Positions 9,824 to 20,305 are shown, counted from the stretch's first letter. The stretch: DNA of 64,000 nt from Polaribacter sp. SA4-12 (GCF_002163675.1 NZ_CP019334.1:3887501-3951500); one strand, 5' to 3'. Numbers and translations: made by a program. The notes: generated by a model from the letters alone, not told the origin.

Positions 9824-10158
9824 TGTATAATTATTTGAATTAATTAGTGTCAAAAATCCTAAATTAATCTTAAAGCACCAACTTTTTAACATAATAATTC
9901 ATAAAAATTCTTAATATATTGTTAATTGATGCATTATTTTTATGAATATTTAATAAAGTTACCTGTTTCTGGTTAAATATTATTGATTATATAAAGGAAT
10001 GCGAAAAGAGTTGTAAATAGTTTAAAAATTCTTGTTTTTGTTGATGAGATGTTAGTTGATTAGCTTTTTTTTATTCTTTAATAAAACAAAAAGGGCCGTA
10101 AATTAATTACGACCCTTTTAATAAATTTAATTATTAGTTATAAACTTAAGTAAGTGAC
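9824..10158 (-). other. 335-bp intergenic region between the two SusCD sets
   Basis: No ORF is supported here. It holds the terminator of the upstream SusCD set (10090-10118) and presumably the promoter of the 9823 SusC gene, but no good TAnnTTTG match with correct spacing was found on the minus strand. Confidence 0.6.
10090..10118 (-). terminator. terminator of the second SusCD operon
   Basis: Stem AAAGGGCCGTAA / TTACGACCCTTT, 12 bp with one mismatch and a 5-base loop, followed on the minus strand by a T-rich run. It lies 41 bp past the SusD stop. Confidence 0.75.
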
Positions 10159-11610
10159 TTAATTTTTATCCCAAAATAATTTCTGTTCAGCAGTATCTGT
10201 TCCTATTGCAGAAACAGCAGCTTGATAGTTAGTACCATTTAATGTTTGCTCAATAACTGGGTATGTGTATTTATTTGGATAACCAGATAAACCATCTGCA
10301 GCAGCTCTCATTGTAGGAAAGTCTAATAACCTTATAGAAGTCCATGATTCTAAACCTCTGTTATAAAGTGCTAACCATTTTTGGTTACCAATAACTTCTT
10401 TCCAAGGAGTTGTTGCTGTACTTGTTGCTAAAGCAGCTGTATAATCTACAGTAGCTTGTGTAAGGTAGGTTGTTGCTTCTAACGAAGTTCCTCCCCAATT
10501 TACTATAGATGCTGTAATAGCTGCGTCGTAATGACTTTTTGCAGTACCACCAACAGCAAATGTTCTAGCGCTTGCTTCAGCTAATAAAAATTCTACTTCA
10601 GAATAGTCTAAAATCACACCAGGTGCTTGAGCTGCTTCTACTTGAGCAGATACATGAGAATAAGTTGCGTAATTAGAAGTTGCTCCAATTCCACCACCAA
10701 GATATCCACCACCAGAAACTTCTAAAAAGTATAAAGGTCTTCTAGGATCATTTAATGTATTCATCATGTCTACAATAGTTTCAGCAGCAACAAAATCATG
10801 TCTTCCACTTAAAACTAAGTTTGCATGTACAGGATGCGTATTTGGATCTGCAGATAAGTATGTAAAGTTTGCATTGTCTGAGCTACTTGTAAATACTCCA
10901 CTAGTAACTGCAGATTCTACAGTAGATTTAGCTAAAGTATTATCTACATCAGATAATAAAATACCCATTCTTAACTTTAAAGATGCTGCAAATTTTTTCC
11001 AGTTTGTAGTGTCTCCACTATAAATATTATCAGCTGAACCAAAACTACCTTTAGAAGTATCTAAAGCATTTATTGCAACTGTTAATCTAGAAATTAAATC
11101 TTTATAAACAGTAAGACCATCATCATATTTTGGTAATAAATTGTCTATATCTAAAGATTCTGTATAAGGTACATCTCCAAAAGTTTCTACTAAAACACTA
11201 TATGTATAAACTTTTAGTATTTCAATAACTTGTAACTTATTTGCTGTTAATTCAGCATCTGATGGTAAAGAGTAAGTAGTTGCAGAAATAACTTTTCCTG
11301 CTTCATCTAAATCTTTTAAAACATCTTTGTAAAGAACACTCCAATGTGTTCCAGGAATATTACGTGTTACTTGGTCATAGTTACTTTCATCTGTATACGT
11401 AGTTTCTTGTAAATATTGTGCCCAAAGTTTGGCGTTATTGTTGTTTACATTTAGATCAACCATTTGGTCAACTAAATTCTTCTGAGCTCCTGTAAATAAA
11501 CTTTCTCCAGGAACAGCAGATGGATCTTTAATGTTCTTGTTTAGACCCTCTAAATTGTCTGAACAAGATGTGATAATTACTGCCGCAATTAATATTAATA
11601 TTTTTTTCAT
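10159..11610 (-). CDS. SusD-like lipoprotein (SusD-like_2 type, pair 2)
   Basis: 483 residues. The lipobox is IITSC (Cys about 16). The N-terminal part has NIKDPSAVPGESLFTGAQ and a WAQYLQETTYTDES segment, typical of the SusD-like_2 branch that is often linked to peptide or unknown substrates. Helical repeat motifs follow (EILKVYTYSVLVETFGDVPYTE), with a C-terminal IGNQKWLALYNRGLESW. It follows its SusC gene by 12 bp. It is clearly divergent from the first SusD, so the two systems probably take different ligands. Confidence 0.92.
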   Translation of the reverse strand: MKKILILIAAVIITSCSDNLEGLNKNIKDPSAVPGESLFTGAQKNLVDQMVDLNVNNNNAKLWAQYLQETTYTDESNYDQVTRNIPGTHWSVLYKDVLKDLDEAGKVISATTYSLPSDAELTANKLQVIEILKVYTYSVLVETFGDVPYTESLDIDNLLPKYDDGLTVYKDLISRLTVAINALDTSKGSFGSADNIYSGDTTNWKKFAASLKLRMGILLSDVDNTLAKSTVESAVTSGVFTSSSDNANFTYLSADPNTHPVHANLVLSGRHDFVAAETIVDMMNTLNDPRRPLYFLEVSGGGYLGGGIGATSNYATYSHVSAQVEAAQAPGVILDYSEVEFLLAEASARTFAVGGTAKSHYDAAITASIVNWGGTSLEATTYLTQATVDYTAALATSTATTPWKEVIGNQKWLALYNRGLESWTSIRLLDFPTMRAAADGLSGYPNKYTYPVIEQTLNGTNYQAAVSAIGTDTAEQKLFWDKN

Positions 11611-11622
11611 TTTTTTTCGTTT

Positions 11623-14600
11623 TTAAAATTGAAGTTTAACATTGAAACCGAAATCTCTTGTTGTAGGTAAAGAACCAACAGAATAACCTTGTAAGTTACC
11701 TGCTCCTAAACCTCCTTCAGGGTCTTCATGAGGTGTGTTTTTATGAATGATCCAAAGATTAGATCCAACAAAACTTAAAGATGCATCCGCTAAGAATGTT
11801 TTGTCTAAAACTTTTTGTGGAATATTATATGTAATTGCTAACTCACGTAACTTTACATAACTTGCATCATAAACAAATGCTTTGTTTGGTAATCCTCTTC
11901 TGTAACCAAAAGCACCAAATCTATCCGCTCTAATACGTGCTGTGTTTACTGAACCATCAGCATTTACACCTGGGTTAATAAAACCACCACCATTAGCTAT
12001 AGTATTTCTTACTGGGTTTCCTAAATCGTTTGTAAATGCAGTTTCTGCATATAAACCTGTAGCACGACCATAGTATTGATCTAAAGAAAAGATACTACCA
12101 CCTTTTTGGATGTCGATTAAGAAGCTAAAAGAAAAGTCTTTGTAGTTAAAGTTGTTAGATATCCCCATATTCCAATCAGGATTAATATCTCCAATTACTT
12201 GATCTGAAGTACCTGTTTTTATATATTGACCATTAGAAGCATCAACAACTTTTTCTCCGTTTAAATATGTGTAATCTGTTCCTTGAATAACTCCGTAAGG
12301 CTCTCCAACACGTGCGTTTAAAGTAACACCACCTTGAAAAGAACCTAATTGTAGATTTTCAATACCATCTACTAAAGAAACTACTGTGTTTCTGTTTCTA
12401 GACCAGTTTACATTTACATTCCATGTAAAATCAGCTGTTTTAATTGGACTACCATAAGCTGAAAGTTCAATACCTTTATTTTCAATTTCTCCAGCATTTA
12501 AAATTTTAGAAGTAAAACCTGTGGCTCTAGAAACTGGTACACCAAAAATTTGGTCTACAGAATTATTTTTGTAATAAGCAAAATCAAACCCAAGTCTATT
12601 GCTTAAGAATTTCATCTCTAAACCAAGTTCCATACTTTTAGTAGTTTCTGGTTTTAATTCTGGGTTTTTCTTAGTATTACCAACAGAAGTACTAGCACTA
12701 CCTATTGGAGTGTTTACTACAAAACTGTCATATAAGAAATCAAAAGGAGCACTATTACCAACTTCGGCATAATTTGCTCTTACTTTACCAAATGAAATCC
12801 AATCTTTTTCAAGTAATTTATTGAATACAAAACTTCCAGAAACAGATGGATAACCAAATGTACTATTACCAGTTGGTAAAGTAGATGAATGATCTCTTCT
12901 GTAAGTAGCGTCTAAAAATAACATATTATCATATCCTAAAGAAGCACTAACGTAATAACCATCTACACCAATTTTAGATGCAGTTTCAAGTGGTAAAGGC
13001 AATGCGTTTACACTGTTTTGTAAAGAGTATAATTTTGGTACACTTAAACCACCAGCAGTAGAAACATGAATGATGTTTAAATTATTTCTTCTGATGTTAG
13101 TACCTAAAATACCTTTTAAGTTTACTTTATCACTTAAGTCTTTATTAAAGTTAAACATTAAGTCATAATTTGTTTCGGTATTTTGAATGTTCTTTCTAGC
13201 GTAACCAGAATCTACATTTCCTCTACTAACTCCAAAACTACTAGCAACACTTCCGTTAGCTCTTCTTTCTTCTTGTAATTCTGAGTAAGTATCTGTTGCA
13301 ATTCTACCTGTAACACTTAACCAATCTTTTAATTCATAAGTTAATGAGATGTTACCAATAAAACGACTTCTTGAGTCATTTTGGAAGTTTTCGTATCTTG
13401 TCCAATATGGGTTATCCCAAAATATAGGAGCAGAACCTGCATCAGCAGTTGCTGGATTCCAAGTAACATTTCTTTTTGTATCAAAGTAAATGTCTTTTTG
13501 TTGCTTTAAATCTACGTTTGTTTGCCACCATTGTTTAAACATACCTACAAGGTTATCTCCGTAACCAGTTGAGTTACGTCCTTTTCCTCCACTTTTAATA
13601 TAATTGGCTAAACTAGAAACTGTTAATTTGTCGCTTAGTTTATAATTACTGCTAAAAGAAAAGTTATGTTTTTTAATAGAACTATTAGGCATTAAACCAG
13701 ATTGGTCAAATTGAGTATAGTTTAATCTATAAGAACCATCATCCATACTTTTATCTAAAGAAACTGAATTAGTTATTGTAATTGGAGATTCAAAAAAACT
13801 AATTGGTCCATTATCTGCATTTTTCCAAGGAGTTGCCTTTCTGTAATTTGGAGAGTCTGGATCAAAAGAATCCCATTGATAAACTAAGCTACCATCAAAA
13901 GCTGCACCATAAGATCCATCTTCCGTATATAAAGCTACTTGGTCATCATTACCATCACCTGTAACATCTTCAATATACCAGTGGCTATCAGGTCCATCAT
14001 AATAATGACCATAACCAGCACCATATTGTGTTTGGTATTTTGCAAATGTACTCTTGTCAATAGATCCAAAAGTCATACCCGAGTTTAGAGTAACTCCCAT
14101 TCCTTTAGAATTTCTACCTTTTTTAGTAGTAATCATAATAACACCATTTGCTGCTCTAGAACCATATAATGCAGAAGCTGCTGCTCCTTTAAGGATATTT
14201 ACAGATTCTATATCATCAGGGTTAATGTCTGATGCTGCATTTCCATAATCATAATAACCACCACTTGCTTGAGCTTGTCCTGCAGAGTTTGTGTTTGTGT
14301 TATTAATTGGTACACCATCAATTACAAATAAAGCTTGGTTACTACCTGTTAAAGAAGCATTACCTCTAATAACAACGTTTGTAGATCCACCTAAGTTGTT
14401 GTTCTTTTTAATTTGAACACCAGATGCTTTACCAGAAAGAGCATTTACGAAGTTACCACTCTTGTTAGTAGTTAATTCGTCTCCACTTACTTTTTGCGTA
14501 GAATATCCTAAAGATTTTTTATCTCTAGAAATACCTAGTGCAGTTACAACAACTTCGTCTAAAACATTATTGTCATCTTCCATTGTAACACTTATTGTGC

Positions 14601-14862
14601 TTAAATCCCCAACTTTTTCCTCAAGGGTTTTGTATCCTACATAACTAAAACTTAAGACATCGCCTTGTTTAGCTTTAATAGAGTACTTTCCGTCAAAATC
14701 AGTTTGAGTTCCGTTGTTTGTGCCTTTCACAAGAACACTTACACCTGGTAATGTACCAGATGAATCTGACACAATACCGGAAACTGTTTTCTCTTGGGCA
14801 AATGTTATTTGCACAAGGAACGCTAGTAGTAGCGTTAAAATTCCTTTAAACTTTGTTTTCAT
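11623..14862 (-). CDS. SusC/RagA family TonB-linked outer-membrane protein (pair 2)
   Basis: 1079 residues from the ATG at 14860-14862; the frame extends 30 bp further but the signal peptide (MKTKFKG, hydrophobic core, TFAQ) starts here. The order is carboxypeptidase-regulatory-like domain (about 25-105), DEVVVTALGISRDKKSLGYS TonB-box/plug segment, and SusC signature DDIESVNILKGAAASALYGSRA with ANGVIMITTKKG. The barrel ends in DFGFNVKLQF. It is first in its operon, with a promoter candidate at 14890-14920. Its N-terminal region closely matches that of the other SusC, the rest much less. Confidence 0.96.
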   Translation of the reverse strand: MKTKFKGILTLLLAFLVQITFAQEKTVSGIVSDSSGTLPGVSVLVKGTNNGTQTDFDGKYSIKAKQGDVLSFSYVGYKTLEEKVGDLSTISVTMEDDNNVLDEVVVTALGISRDKKSLGYSTQKVSGDELTTNKSGNFVNALSGKASGVQIKKNNNLGGSTNVVIRGNASLTGSNQALFVIDGVPINNTNTNSAGQAQASGGYYDYGNAASDINPDDIESVNILKGAAASALYGSRAANGVIMITTKKGRNSKGMGVTLNSGMTFGSIDKSTFAKYQTQYGAGYGHYYDGPDSHWYIEDVTGDGNDDQVALYTEDGSYGAAFDGSLVYQWDSFDPDSPNYRKATPWKNADNGPISFFESPITITNSVSLDKSMDDGSYRLNYTQFDQSGLMPNSSIKKHNFSFSSNYKLSDKLTVSSLANYIKSGGKGRNSTGYGDNLVGMFKQWWQTNVDLKQQKDIYFDTKRNVTWNPATADAGSAPIFWDNPYWTRYENFQNDSRSRFIGNISLTYELKDWLSVTGRIATDTYSELQEERRANGSVASSFGVSRGNVDSGYARKNIQNTETNYDLMFNFNKDLSDKVNLKGILGTNIRRNNLNIIHVSTAGGLSVPKLYSLQNSVNALPLPLETASKIGVDGYYVSASLGYDNMLFLDATYRRDHSSTLPTGNSTFGYPSVSGSFVFNKLLEKDWISFGKVRANYAEVGNSAPFDFLYDSFVVNTPIGSASTSVGNTKKNPELKPETTKSMELGLEMKFLSNRLGFDFAYYKNNSVDQIFGVPVSRATGFTSKILNAGEIENKGIELSAYGSPIKTADFTWNVNVNWSRNRNTVVSLVDGIENLQLGSFQGGVTLNARVGEPYGVIQGTDYTYLNGEKVVDASNGQYIKTGTSDQVIGDINPDWNMGISNNFNYKDFSFSFLIDIQKGGSIFSLDQYYGRATGLYAETAFTNDLGNPVRNTIANGGGFINPGVNADGSVNTARIRADRFGAFGYRRGLPNKAFVYDASYVKLRELAITYNIPQKVLDKTFLADASLSFVGSNLWIIHKNTPHEDPEGGLGAGNLQGYSVGSLPTTRDFGFNVKLQF

Positions 14863-14889
14863 TATTAAATAAATTTGAATTAATTGAGG

Positions 14890-14920
14890 CAAATATGGAA
14901 TTTTATTATGGAATAATCAA
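14890..14920 (-). promoter_or_regulatory. promoter candidate for the second SusCD operon
   Basis: On the minus strand TTG (14918-14920), a 20-bp spacer, then CATATTTG (14890-14897), one mismatch from TAnnTTTG. It lies 27 bp before the SusC ATG. Confidence 0.5.
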
Positions 14921-14987
14921 TAAAAATTGTTAATAAATGTTAAATTGTTTCAGATTTGTAATTTTGATTATAAAGTTAGTATGTTTT

Positions 14988-16640
14988 TTAGAAAAAATTT
15001 CTCCAATTGATGGATAGTTTAATGCTTTTAAAATCAATATTTTGTGAGTTTTCCTTGCCTGTTGATAGGCTTAAGTTTATTTGAGATTTATTTGTGTTGA
15101 ACAAATAACCAATACCAAAACCTATAATATTTTTATTGTTAATTATTCCGATATCTGTTATTGTATATAGATATGATTTTTGTGATGATAGATATCTGTA
15201 TTCTAGGTTTGTATATGTATATTTGTTAGTGAAGATACTTTGCTCATTGAAGCCTCTTATAGTATTTGCTCCACCAATTCTAAAGAGTTCGTTATTAATA
15301 AATGTATCTGAGTTTAATAAGCCAATTTTGTTTTTAATATAGATGCTACTGTGTAAGTTTATATCCCAGATATAAGATACTGATGTTTCAATTTTAAATT
15401 GATTTGATGATTTATTATCAGTTTTTCTTTTTCCAAAAGTTGGATTTATTTCTAAATAAAATTTATCATTTAAAAAGAAATCATTTTTAGGGATTCTATA
15501 TTGAAATTGAAAACCTAAAAAGTAATTGCTAAATGTTTTAATATTATTAGATAAATCAGTTTTAAGATTTTCGGATGATTCAGAGATATAGGTAAAAGCA
15601 AATTTAGTTTTAGGGTTGATGTTGTAAAATAACTTTGAATCAAATTTTGTGCTCAAAAAAGTTGAATCTTGTTTATATATAGAAAATGATATTTGTGGGC
15701 TAAGTTTTGAATTAAATATATATGGAATTTCAGTACTTAATTTAAATTCTTGTTTTTCTTCTCCAATGCTATTCCAAAATAATTCAAATTTCTCACCTGT
15801 ATCTAAAATGTTATTTAGTGATAAGTCGATATTTCCATTGAACAATATGTCTCCATTTTCTTTGGAAGCAAAACTAACAAGTCCATCAAAACTATTATTT
15901 TGTTTTTTATTGAAATATAGGTAGAGTAGTGTGGAGTCTTTTGTGAATAGAATTTCTGGAGATTTTATTTCCTTTATAAAAGGCAGGTTTTTTGATGCTT
16001 CTGATATTTCTTTAATTTTATATTGATTAATAACAGTAGTTGGTTTTATGTTGAAATAATTTTTTAAATATGATTTAGGAAAACTTTCATAACCTTTTAC
16101 AATTACGCTATTGATGATTCTTTTTTTTGATTGATTGATAAATAAATCTGCGAATAATGTTTTCTCTTTAATTACTATGTTTTTTAGTTGGATCTTCGAA
16201 AATGATCTTCCTTCTCTATCTAGTTTCTTTGAAATATTTGAAAGGGTAGCTTCTAAATTTCTTATTCCAATAGTAATAATGTTGTTTTTTATTATTGAAT
16301 TTTCGAAATAAATTTCTGACCCTGAATTTAATTTAATGATTGCATTTTCTACTTTATTATTTAAAGAAAAAAAAGCGACATACTTTTTATTTTCCTTTTC
16401 AATTTTGTCAACTGTATTTGTAAAGTATCCTAAGTTTTTTAAATAATTAGAAATTCTAACAATCTCTGTGCTTAAAGAAATAGAGTCTTGGTGTTTATGC
16501 TGATATTCTATTTGGCCTAAAACAATAGCTTCCTTTTCTTTTTTTGAAGTAATATTTAAGGATATTTCTTGAGAATTGATGTTATTAAACATCATCAAAA
16601 ATATATAGGTTAGAAAAAAAAGTGAGCTTTTTATGTTCAA
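14988..16640 (-). CDS. Omp85 (BamA/TamA-like) outer-membrane protein
   Basis: 550 residues. The signal peptide is residues 1-24 (NINSQ cleavage). POTRA-like alpha/beta modules occupy about 25-230, and a 16-strand-type barrel the remainder, ending in Phe (INWRNFF). The Omp85 barrel signature FRIGGANTIRGF with NLEYRYL is clear around 455-490. Omp85 proteins insert or translocate outer-membrane proteins; this one is shorter than BamA and its cargo is unknown. The start is a TTG at 16640: it gives an intact basic-plus-hydrophobic signal peptide and is placed 20 bp after a TACTTTTG promoter element. The next in-frame ATG would cut into the signal. Confidence 0.85.
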   Translation of the reverse strand: MNIKSSLFFLTYIFLMMFNNINSQEISLNITSKKEKEAIVLGQIEYQHKHQDSISLSTEIVRISNYLKNLGYFTNTVDKIEKENKKYVAFFSLNNKVENAIIKLNSGSEIYFENSIIKNNIITIGIRNLEATLSNISKKLDREGRSFSKIQLKNIVIKEKTLFADLFINQSKKRIINSVIVKGYESFPKSYLKNYFNIKPTTVINQYKIKEISEASKNLPFIKEIKSPEILFTKDSTLLYLYFNKKQNNSFDGLVSFASKENGDILFNGNIDLSLNNILDTGEKFELFWNSIGEEKQEFKLSTEIPYIFNSKLSPQISFSIYKQDSTFLSTKFDSKLFYNINPKTKFAFTYISESSENLKTDLSNNIKTFSNYFLGFQFQYRIPKNDFFLNDKFYLEINPTFGKRKTDNKSSNQFKIETSVSYIWDINLHSSIYIKNKIGLLNSDTFINNELFRIGGANTIRGFNEQSIFTNKYTYTNLEYRYLSSQKSYLYTITDIGIINNKNIIGFGIGYLFNTNKSQINLSLSTGKENSQNIDFKSIKLSINWRNFF

Positions 16641-16659
16641 AATTGAATAATATTAAATT

Positions 16660-16667
16660 CAAAAGTA
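16660..16667 (-). promoter_or_regulatory. promoter -7 element of the Omp85-type gene
   Basis: Minus-strand TACTTTTG is an exact TAnnTTTG match; the -33 position reads ATG instead of TTG. Initiation near 16656 agrees with the TTG start codon at 16640. Confidence 0.5.
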
Positions 16668-16728
16668 ATTGAAAACCCTTATAAATCATGTTAAAAATGT
16701 CATTTAACAAAAAATAACTTGCTGATAT

Positions 16729-16758
16729 TTGCCTGATTAGAAATTATTCGTACATTTG
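16729..16758 (+). promoter_or_regulatory. promoter of the str (rpsL) operon
   Basis: TTG at 16729-16731, exactly 19 bp, then TACATTTG at 16751-16758: a perfect Bacteroidota housekeeping promoter. The leader of about 55 nt carries two small hairpins (CCCTT-AGAA-AAGGG at 16763-16776 and GTTTA-ATTA-TAAAC nearby) before rpsL. Confidence 0.85.
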
Positions 16759-16817
16759 CGCACCCTTAGAAAAGGGATAAAGGTTTAATTATAAACGAAA
16801 AACAGTAATAATTTAGT

Positions 16818-17192
16818 ATGCCAACTATTCAACAATTAGTTCGTAAAGGAAGAACCAAAATAACTAAGAAGAGTAAATCGGCTGCTTTGTCGTCTTGTCC
16901 TCAAAGGCGTGGAGTTTGTACACGTGTTTATACTACAACACCAAAGAAACCTAATTCAGCAATGCGTAAAGTTGCCAGAGTTAGATTGACAAATGGTAAT
17001 GAGATAAACGCATACATTCCAGGTGAAGGACATAACTTACAAGAGCACTCGATAGTATTAGTTAGAGGTGGAAGGGTAAAAGATTTACCAGGTGTTAAAT
17101 ATCACGTAGTACGTGGTGCATTAGATACAGCAGGTGTTGAGGGTAGAACTCAACGTAGATCTAAGTACGGTGCAAAACGCCCAAAGAAGTAA
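16818..17192 (+). CDS. rpsL: 30S ribosomal protein S12
   Basis: 124 residues, standard length. S12 sits at the decoding centre and controls accuracy. [12 protein letters not shown] (about 41-52) and [10 protein letters not shown] (84-93) are the loops contacting the A site. Lys43 and Lys88, the positions where streptomycin-resistance changes arise, are both the wild-type lysine. It is the first gene of the str operon, after a strong promoter. A 139-bp AT-rich gap with repeated TAAT/ACTA words but no ORF separates it from rpsG. Confidence 0.99.
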   Translation: MPTIQQLVRKGRTKITKKSKSAALSSCPQRRGVCTRVYTTTPKKPNSAMRKVARVRLTNGNEINAYIPGEGHNLQEHSIVLVRGGRVKDLPGVKYHVVRGALDTAGVEGRTQRRSKYGAKRPKK

Positions 17193-17331
17193 GAGTTATA
17201 AGTAATAAGTCTTAAGGTTTTAAAGTTAATAACTTAATGTTTAGGGAGTTTTTCTTAAATATAGAGTTAATGACTAAAAACTAGTGACTAGGAGCTAATA
17301 ACAAATCAATTAACTTTTTTAATGTAAAGAC

Positions 17332-17811
17332 ATGAGAAAAAGAGCAGCAAAAAAAAGAGTCTTATTACCGGATCCAAAATTTAATGATCAGCTTGTAACA
17401 CGTTTTGTGAATAACTTAATGTGGAGTGGTAAGAAGTCTGTAGCATTTAAAGTGTTTTATGACGCTTTAGAGCTAGTAGAAGAAAGAAAAGGAGAAGACG
17501 AAGAGAAATCGGCTTTAGAAATTTGGAAAGATGGTTTGTCGAATGTAATGCCTCACGTAGAAGTAAGATCTCGTCGTGTTGGTGGTGCAACATTCCAAAT
17601 ACCAATGCAAATTAGACCAGACCGTAAGGTTTCTATGGCTATCAAATGGATGATTTTGTATACTCGTAAAAGAAACGAGAAAACAATGGCACAGCGTTTA
17701 GCTGCTGAAATTTTAGCTGCGGCTAAAGAAGAAGGTGCTGCTGTTAAAAAACGTACAGATACTCACAAAATGGCAGAAGCTAATAAAGCATTCTCTCACT
17801 TTAGATTTTAA
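17332..17811 (+). CDS. rpsG: 30S ribosomal protein S7
   Basis: 159 residues. S7 nucleates assembly of the 30S head and lies at the E site. The N-terminal [17 protein letters not shown] and the central [16 protein letters not shown] (about 81-96) and [10 protein letters not shown] motifs are family hallmarks. Order rpsL-rpsG-fusA is canonical. It is 5 bp upstream of fusA, so the two are co-translated from one transcript. Confidence 0.99.
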   Translation: MRKRAAKKRVLLPDPKFNDQLVTRFVNNLMWSGKKSVAFKVFYDALELVEERKGEDEEKSALEIWKDGLSNVMPHVEVRSRRVGGATFQIPMQIRPDRKVSMAIKWMILYTRKRNEKTMAQRLAAEILAAAKEEGAAVKKRTDTHKMAEANKAFSHFRF

Positions 17812-17816
17812 TAGAA

Positions 17817-19934
17817 ATGGCTAGAGATTTAAGATATACTAGAAATATTGGTATTGCAGCTCATATTGATGCTGGTAAAACCACAACAACAGAACGCGTA
17901 TTGTACTATACAGGTGTTTCTCACAAGATTGGAGAAGTACATGATGGTGCAGCTACTATGGACTGGATGGAACAAGAGCAAGAAAGAGGTATTACAATTA
18001 CTTCTGCAGCTACTACTTGTACATGGCAGTTTCCAAAGGAAAACGCTGAAATTCTTCCAGAAACTAAAGATTACCATTTTAATATTATTGATACTCCTGG
18101 TCACGTAGATTTTACTGTAGAAGTAAATAGATCTTTACGTGTTCTTGATGGTTTGGTTTTCTTATTTAGTGCGGTTGATGGTGTTGAGCCTCAATCTGAA
18201 ACTAACTGGAGACTTGCAGATAATTATAAAGTGCCAAGAATTGGTTTCGTTAATAAAATGGACCGTCAAGGATCTGATTTTATGATGGTTTGTAAGCAAG
18301 TAAAAGAAATGTTAGGCTCTAATGCAGTGCCTATTGTTTTAAATATTGGTGACGAAGAAAACTTTAAAGGTATTGTAGATCTAGTTAAAAATAGAGCTAT
18401 TATATGGCATGAAGAAGGAATGGGAGCAACATTTGATATTGTTGATATTCCTGAAGATTTAAAAGAAGAAGCTAAATTATTACGTGCTAACCTTATTGAG
18501 GAAGTAGCTAGTTATGATGAGAGTCTTTTAGAAAAGTTCATGGAAGATGAAGATTCTATTACAGAAGATGAAGTGCATGCTGCATTGAGAGCTGCTGTAA
18601 TGGATATGGCAATTATTCCTATGATTTGTGGTTCTGCTTTCAAAAATAAAGGTGTTCAGTTCTTATTAGATGCTGTTTGTCGTTATTTACCTTCTCCTAT
18701 GGATAAAGAAGGTATTGTAGGTGTAAACCCAGATACAGAAGAAAAAGAATTGCGTAAACCTGATGTAAAGGAGCCTTTCGCTGCTTTAGCTTTTAAAATT
18801 GCGACAGATCCTTTTGTTGGTCGTTTAGCATTCTTTAGAGCGTATTCAGGTCGTTTAGATGCTGGTTCTTATGTTTTAAATAACCGTTCAGGTAAAAAAG
18901 AACGTATTTCACGTATTTATCAAATGCATGCTAACAAGCAAAATGCAATTGATTATATTGAAGCTGGAGATATTGGTGCTGCTGTAGGTTTTAAATCTAT
19001 TAAAACAGGAGATACTTTAACTGCTGAAAAATTCCCTCTAGTATTAGAGTCTATGGATTTTCCAGATCCAGTAATTGGTATTGCTGTTGAGCCTAAAACG
19101 AAAGCAGATGTAGATAAATTAGGTATTGGACTTGCTAAATTAGCAGAAGAAGATCCTACTTTTACTGTGCGTTCAGACGAAGCTTCAGGACAGACTATTA
19201 TTTCTGGAATGGGTGAGTTGCATTTAGATGTACTTGTAGATCGTTTAAGACGAGAGTTTAATGTTGAAGTTAATCAAGGTCAACCTCAAGTAGAGTATAA
19301 GGAAGCAATTACTGCTGTAACTGATCATAGAGAGGTTTATAAAAAGCAATCTGGTGGACGTGGTAAATTTGCAGATATTGCATTTACAATTGGGCCAGCT
19401 GATGAAGGTGTTCAAGGATTACAATTCGATTCTGTTATTAAGGGTGGTAATGTTCCTAGAGAATTTGTTCCTTCTGTAGAGAAAGGTTTCAAAGAAGCTA
19501 TGAAGAATGGTCCTTTAGCAGGTTATGAAATGGATTCAATGAAAGTTACTTTAAGAGATGGGTCTTTCCACGCAGTGGATTCTGATGCATTATCTTTTGA
19601 GTTAGCTGCAAGAATGGGTTATAAAGCTTCTGCGAAATCTGCAAAAGCAAAAATCATGGAACCTTTAATGAAGGTTGAAGTGTTAACTCCTGAAGCTAAC
19701 ATGGGTGATATCGTTGGGGATTTAAATAGAAGAAGAGGTCAAGTTAACGACATGAGTGATCGTGCTGGGTCTAAAGTTGTAAAAGCAATAGTTCCATTAT
19801 CAGAAATGTTTGGTTATGTTACTGCTTTAAGAACGATGTCTTCTGGTAGAGCAACTTCTACTATGGAATTTTCACACTATGCAGAAACGCCTTCAAATGT
19901 ATCTGAAGAAGTAATCGCAAAATCTAAAGGATAA
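17817..19934 (+). CDS. fusA: translation elongation factor G
   Basis: 705 residues. This GTPase moves tRNA and mRNA through the ribosome. The G1 motif AHIDAGKTT is at about 15-23, the switch II DTPGH near 95, NKMD near 145, and domain IV carries VEYKEAIT and the GGRGKFA loop. Domain V ends in [17 protein letters not shown]. It has the flavobacterial size with no truncation. It sits between rpsG and rpsJ; tuf is not in this cluster. Overlapping short ORFs on both strands near its 5' end are shadows. Confidence 0.99.
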   Translation: MARDLRYTRNIGIAAHIDAGKTTTTERVLYYTGVSHKIGEVHDGAATMDWMEQEQERGITITSAATTCTWQFPKENAEILPETKDYHFNIIDTPGHVDFTVEVNRSLRVLDGLVFLFSAVDGVEPQSETNWRLADNYKVPRIGFVNKMDRQGSDFMMVCKQVKEMLGSNAVPIVLNIGDEENFKGIVDLVKNRAIIWHEEGMGATFDIVDIPEDLKEEAKLLRANLIEEVASYDESLLEKFMEDEDSITEDEVHAALRAAVMDMAIIPMICGSAFKNKGVQFLLDAVCRYLPSPMDKEGIVGVNPDTEEKELRKPDVKEPFAALAFKIATDPFVGRLAFFRAYSGRLDAGSYVLNNRSGKKERISRIYQMHANKQNAIDYIEAGDIGAAVGFKSIKTGDTLTAEKFPLVLESMDFPDPVIGIAVEPKTKADVDKLGIGLAKLAEEDPTFTVRSDEASGQTIISGMGELHLDVLVDRLRREFNVEVNQGQPQVEYKEAITAVTDHREVYKKQSGGRGKFADIAFTIGPADEGVQGLQFDSVIKGGNVPREFVPSVEKGFKEAMKNGPLAGYEMDSMKVTLRDGSFHAVDSDALSFELAARMGYKASAKSAKAKIMEPLMKVEVLTPEANMGDIVGDLNRRRGQVNDMSDRAGSKVVKAIVPLSEMFGYVTALRTMSSGRATSTMEFSHYAETPSNVSEEVIAKSKG

Positions 19935-19953
19935 TCTACTTAATAATTACAAG

Positions 19954-20259
19954 ATGAGTCAAAAAATTAGAATTAAATTAAAGTCTTACGATTACAACTT
20001 AGTAGATAAGTCTGCTGAAAAAATAGTTAAGACGGTAAAAAGTACTGGTGCTGTTGTAAACGGACCAATACCATTACCAACACATAAAAAGATTTTTACA
20101 GTATTACGTTCTCCACACGTAAATAAAAAATCTAGAGAGCAATTTCAATTAGCTTCTTACAAAAGATTATTAGACATTTATAGTTCTTCTTCGAAAACTA
20201 TCGATGCTTTAATGAAACTTGAGTTACCAAGTGGTGTTGAAGTTGAAATAAAAGTATAA
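19954..20259 (+). CDS. rpsJ: 30S ribosomal protein S10
   Basis: 101 residues. S10 is a 30S head protein and also the NusE antitermination factor. [21 protein letters not shown] and [28 protein letters not shown] are diagnostic. In many bacteria S10 heads the S10 operon, but here it is attached to the end of the str operon and closed by an intrinsic terminator at 20268-20305, with a separate promoter for rplC. Confidence 0.99.
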   Translation: MSQKIRIKLKSYDYNLVDKSAEKIVKTVKSTGAVVNGPIPLPTHKKIFTVLRSPHVNKKSREQFQLASYKRLLDIYSSSSKTIDALMKLELPSGVEVEIKV

Positions 20260-20267
20260 TTTATATT

Positions 20268-20305
20268 AACTTTCGGTTTAATTTTGTTAAACCGAAAGTT
20301 TTTTA
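20268..20305 (+). terminator. intrinsic terminator after rpsJ
   Basis: Perfect 14-bp stem AACTTTCGGTTTAA / TTAAACCGAAAGTT (20268-20281 and 20287-20300) with a 5-base loop, followed by a T-run. It ends the rpsL-rpsG-fusA-rpsJ transcript. The promoter of the next unit is embedded in it. Confidence 0.85.

Noticed and set aside
9824..9892. N-terminal extension of the first SusC protein
   Set aside because: It would place 23 residues before a complete signal peptide; the second SusC has the same MKTKF start.
17193..17331. Repeated TAAT/ACTA words between rpsL and rpsG as a repeat array or promoter
   Set aside because: The words are short and irregular, no TAnnTTTG with proper spacing was found, and no ORF is present.
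17829..18108. Overlapping frames on both strands at the 5' end of fusA
   Set aside because: Both are inside the conserved GTPase domain of EF-G; no start signals or motifs support them.
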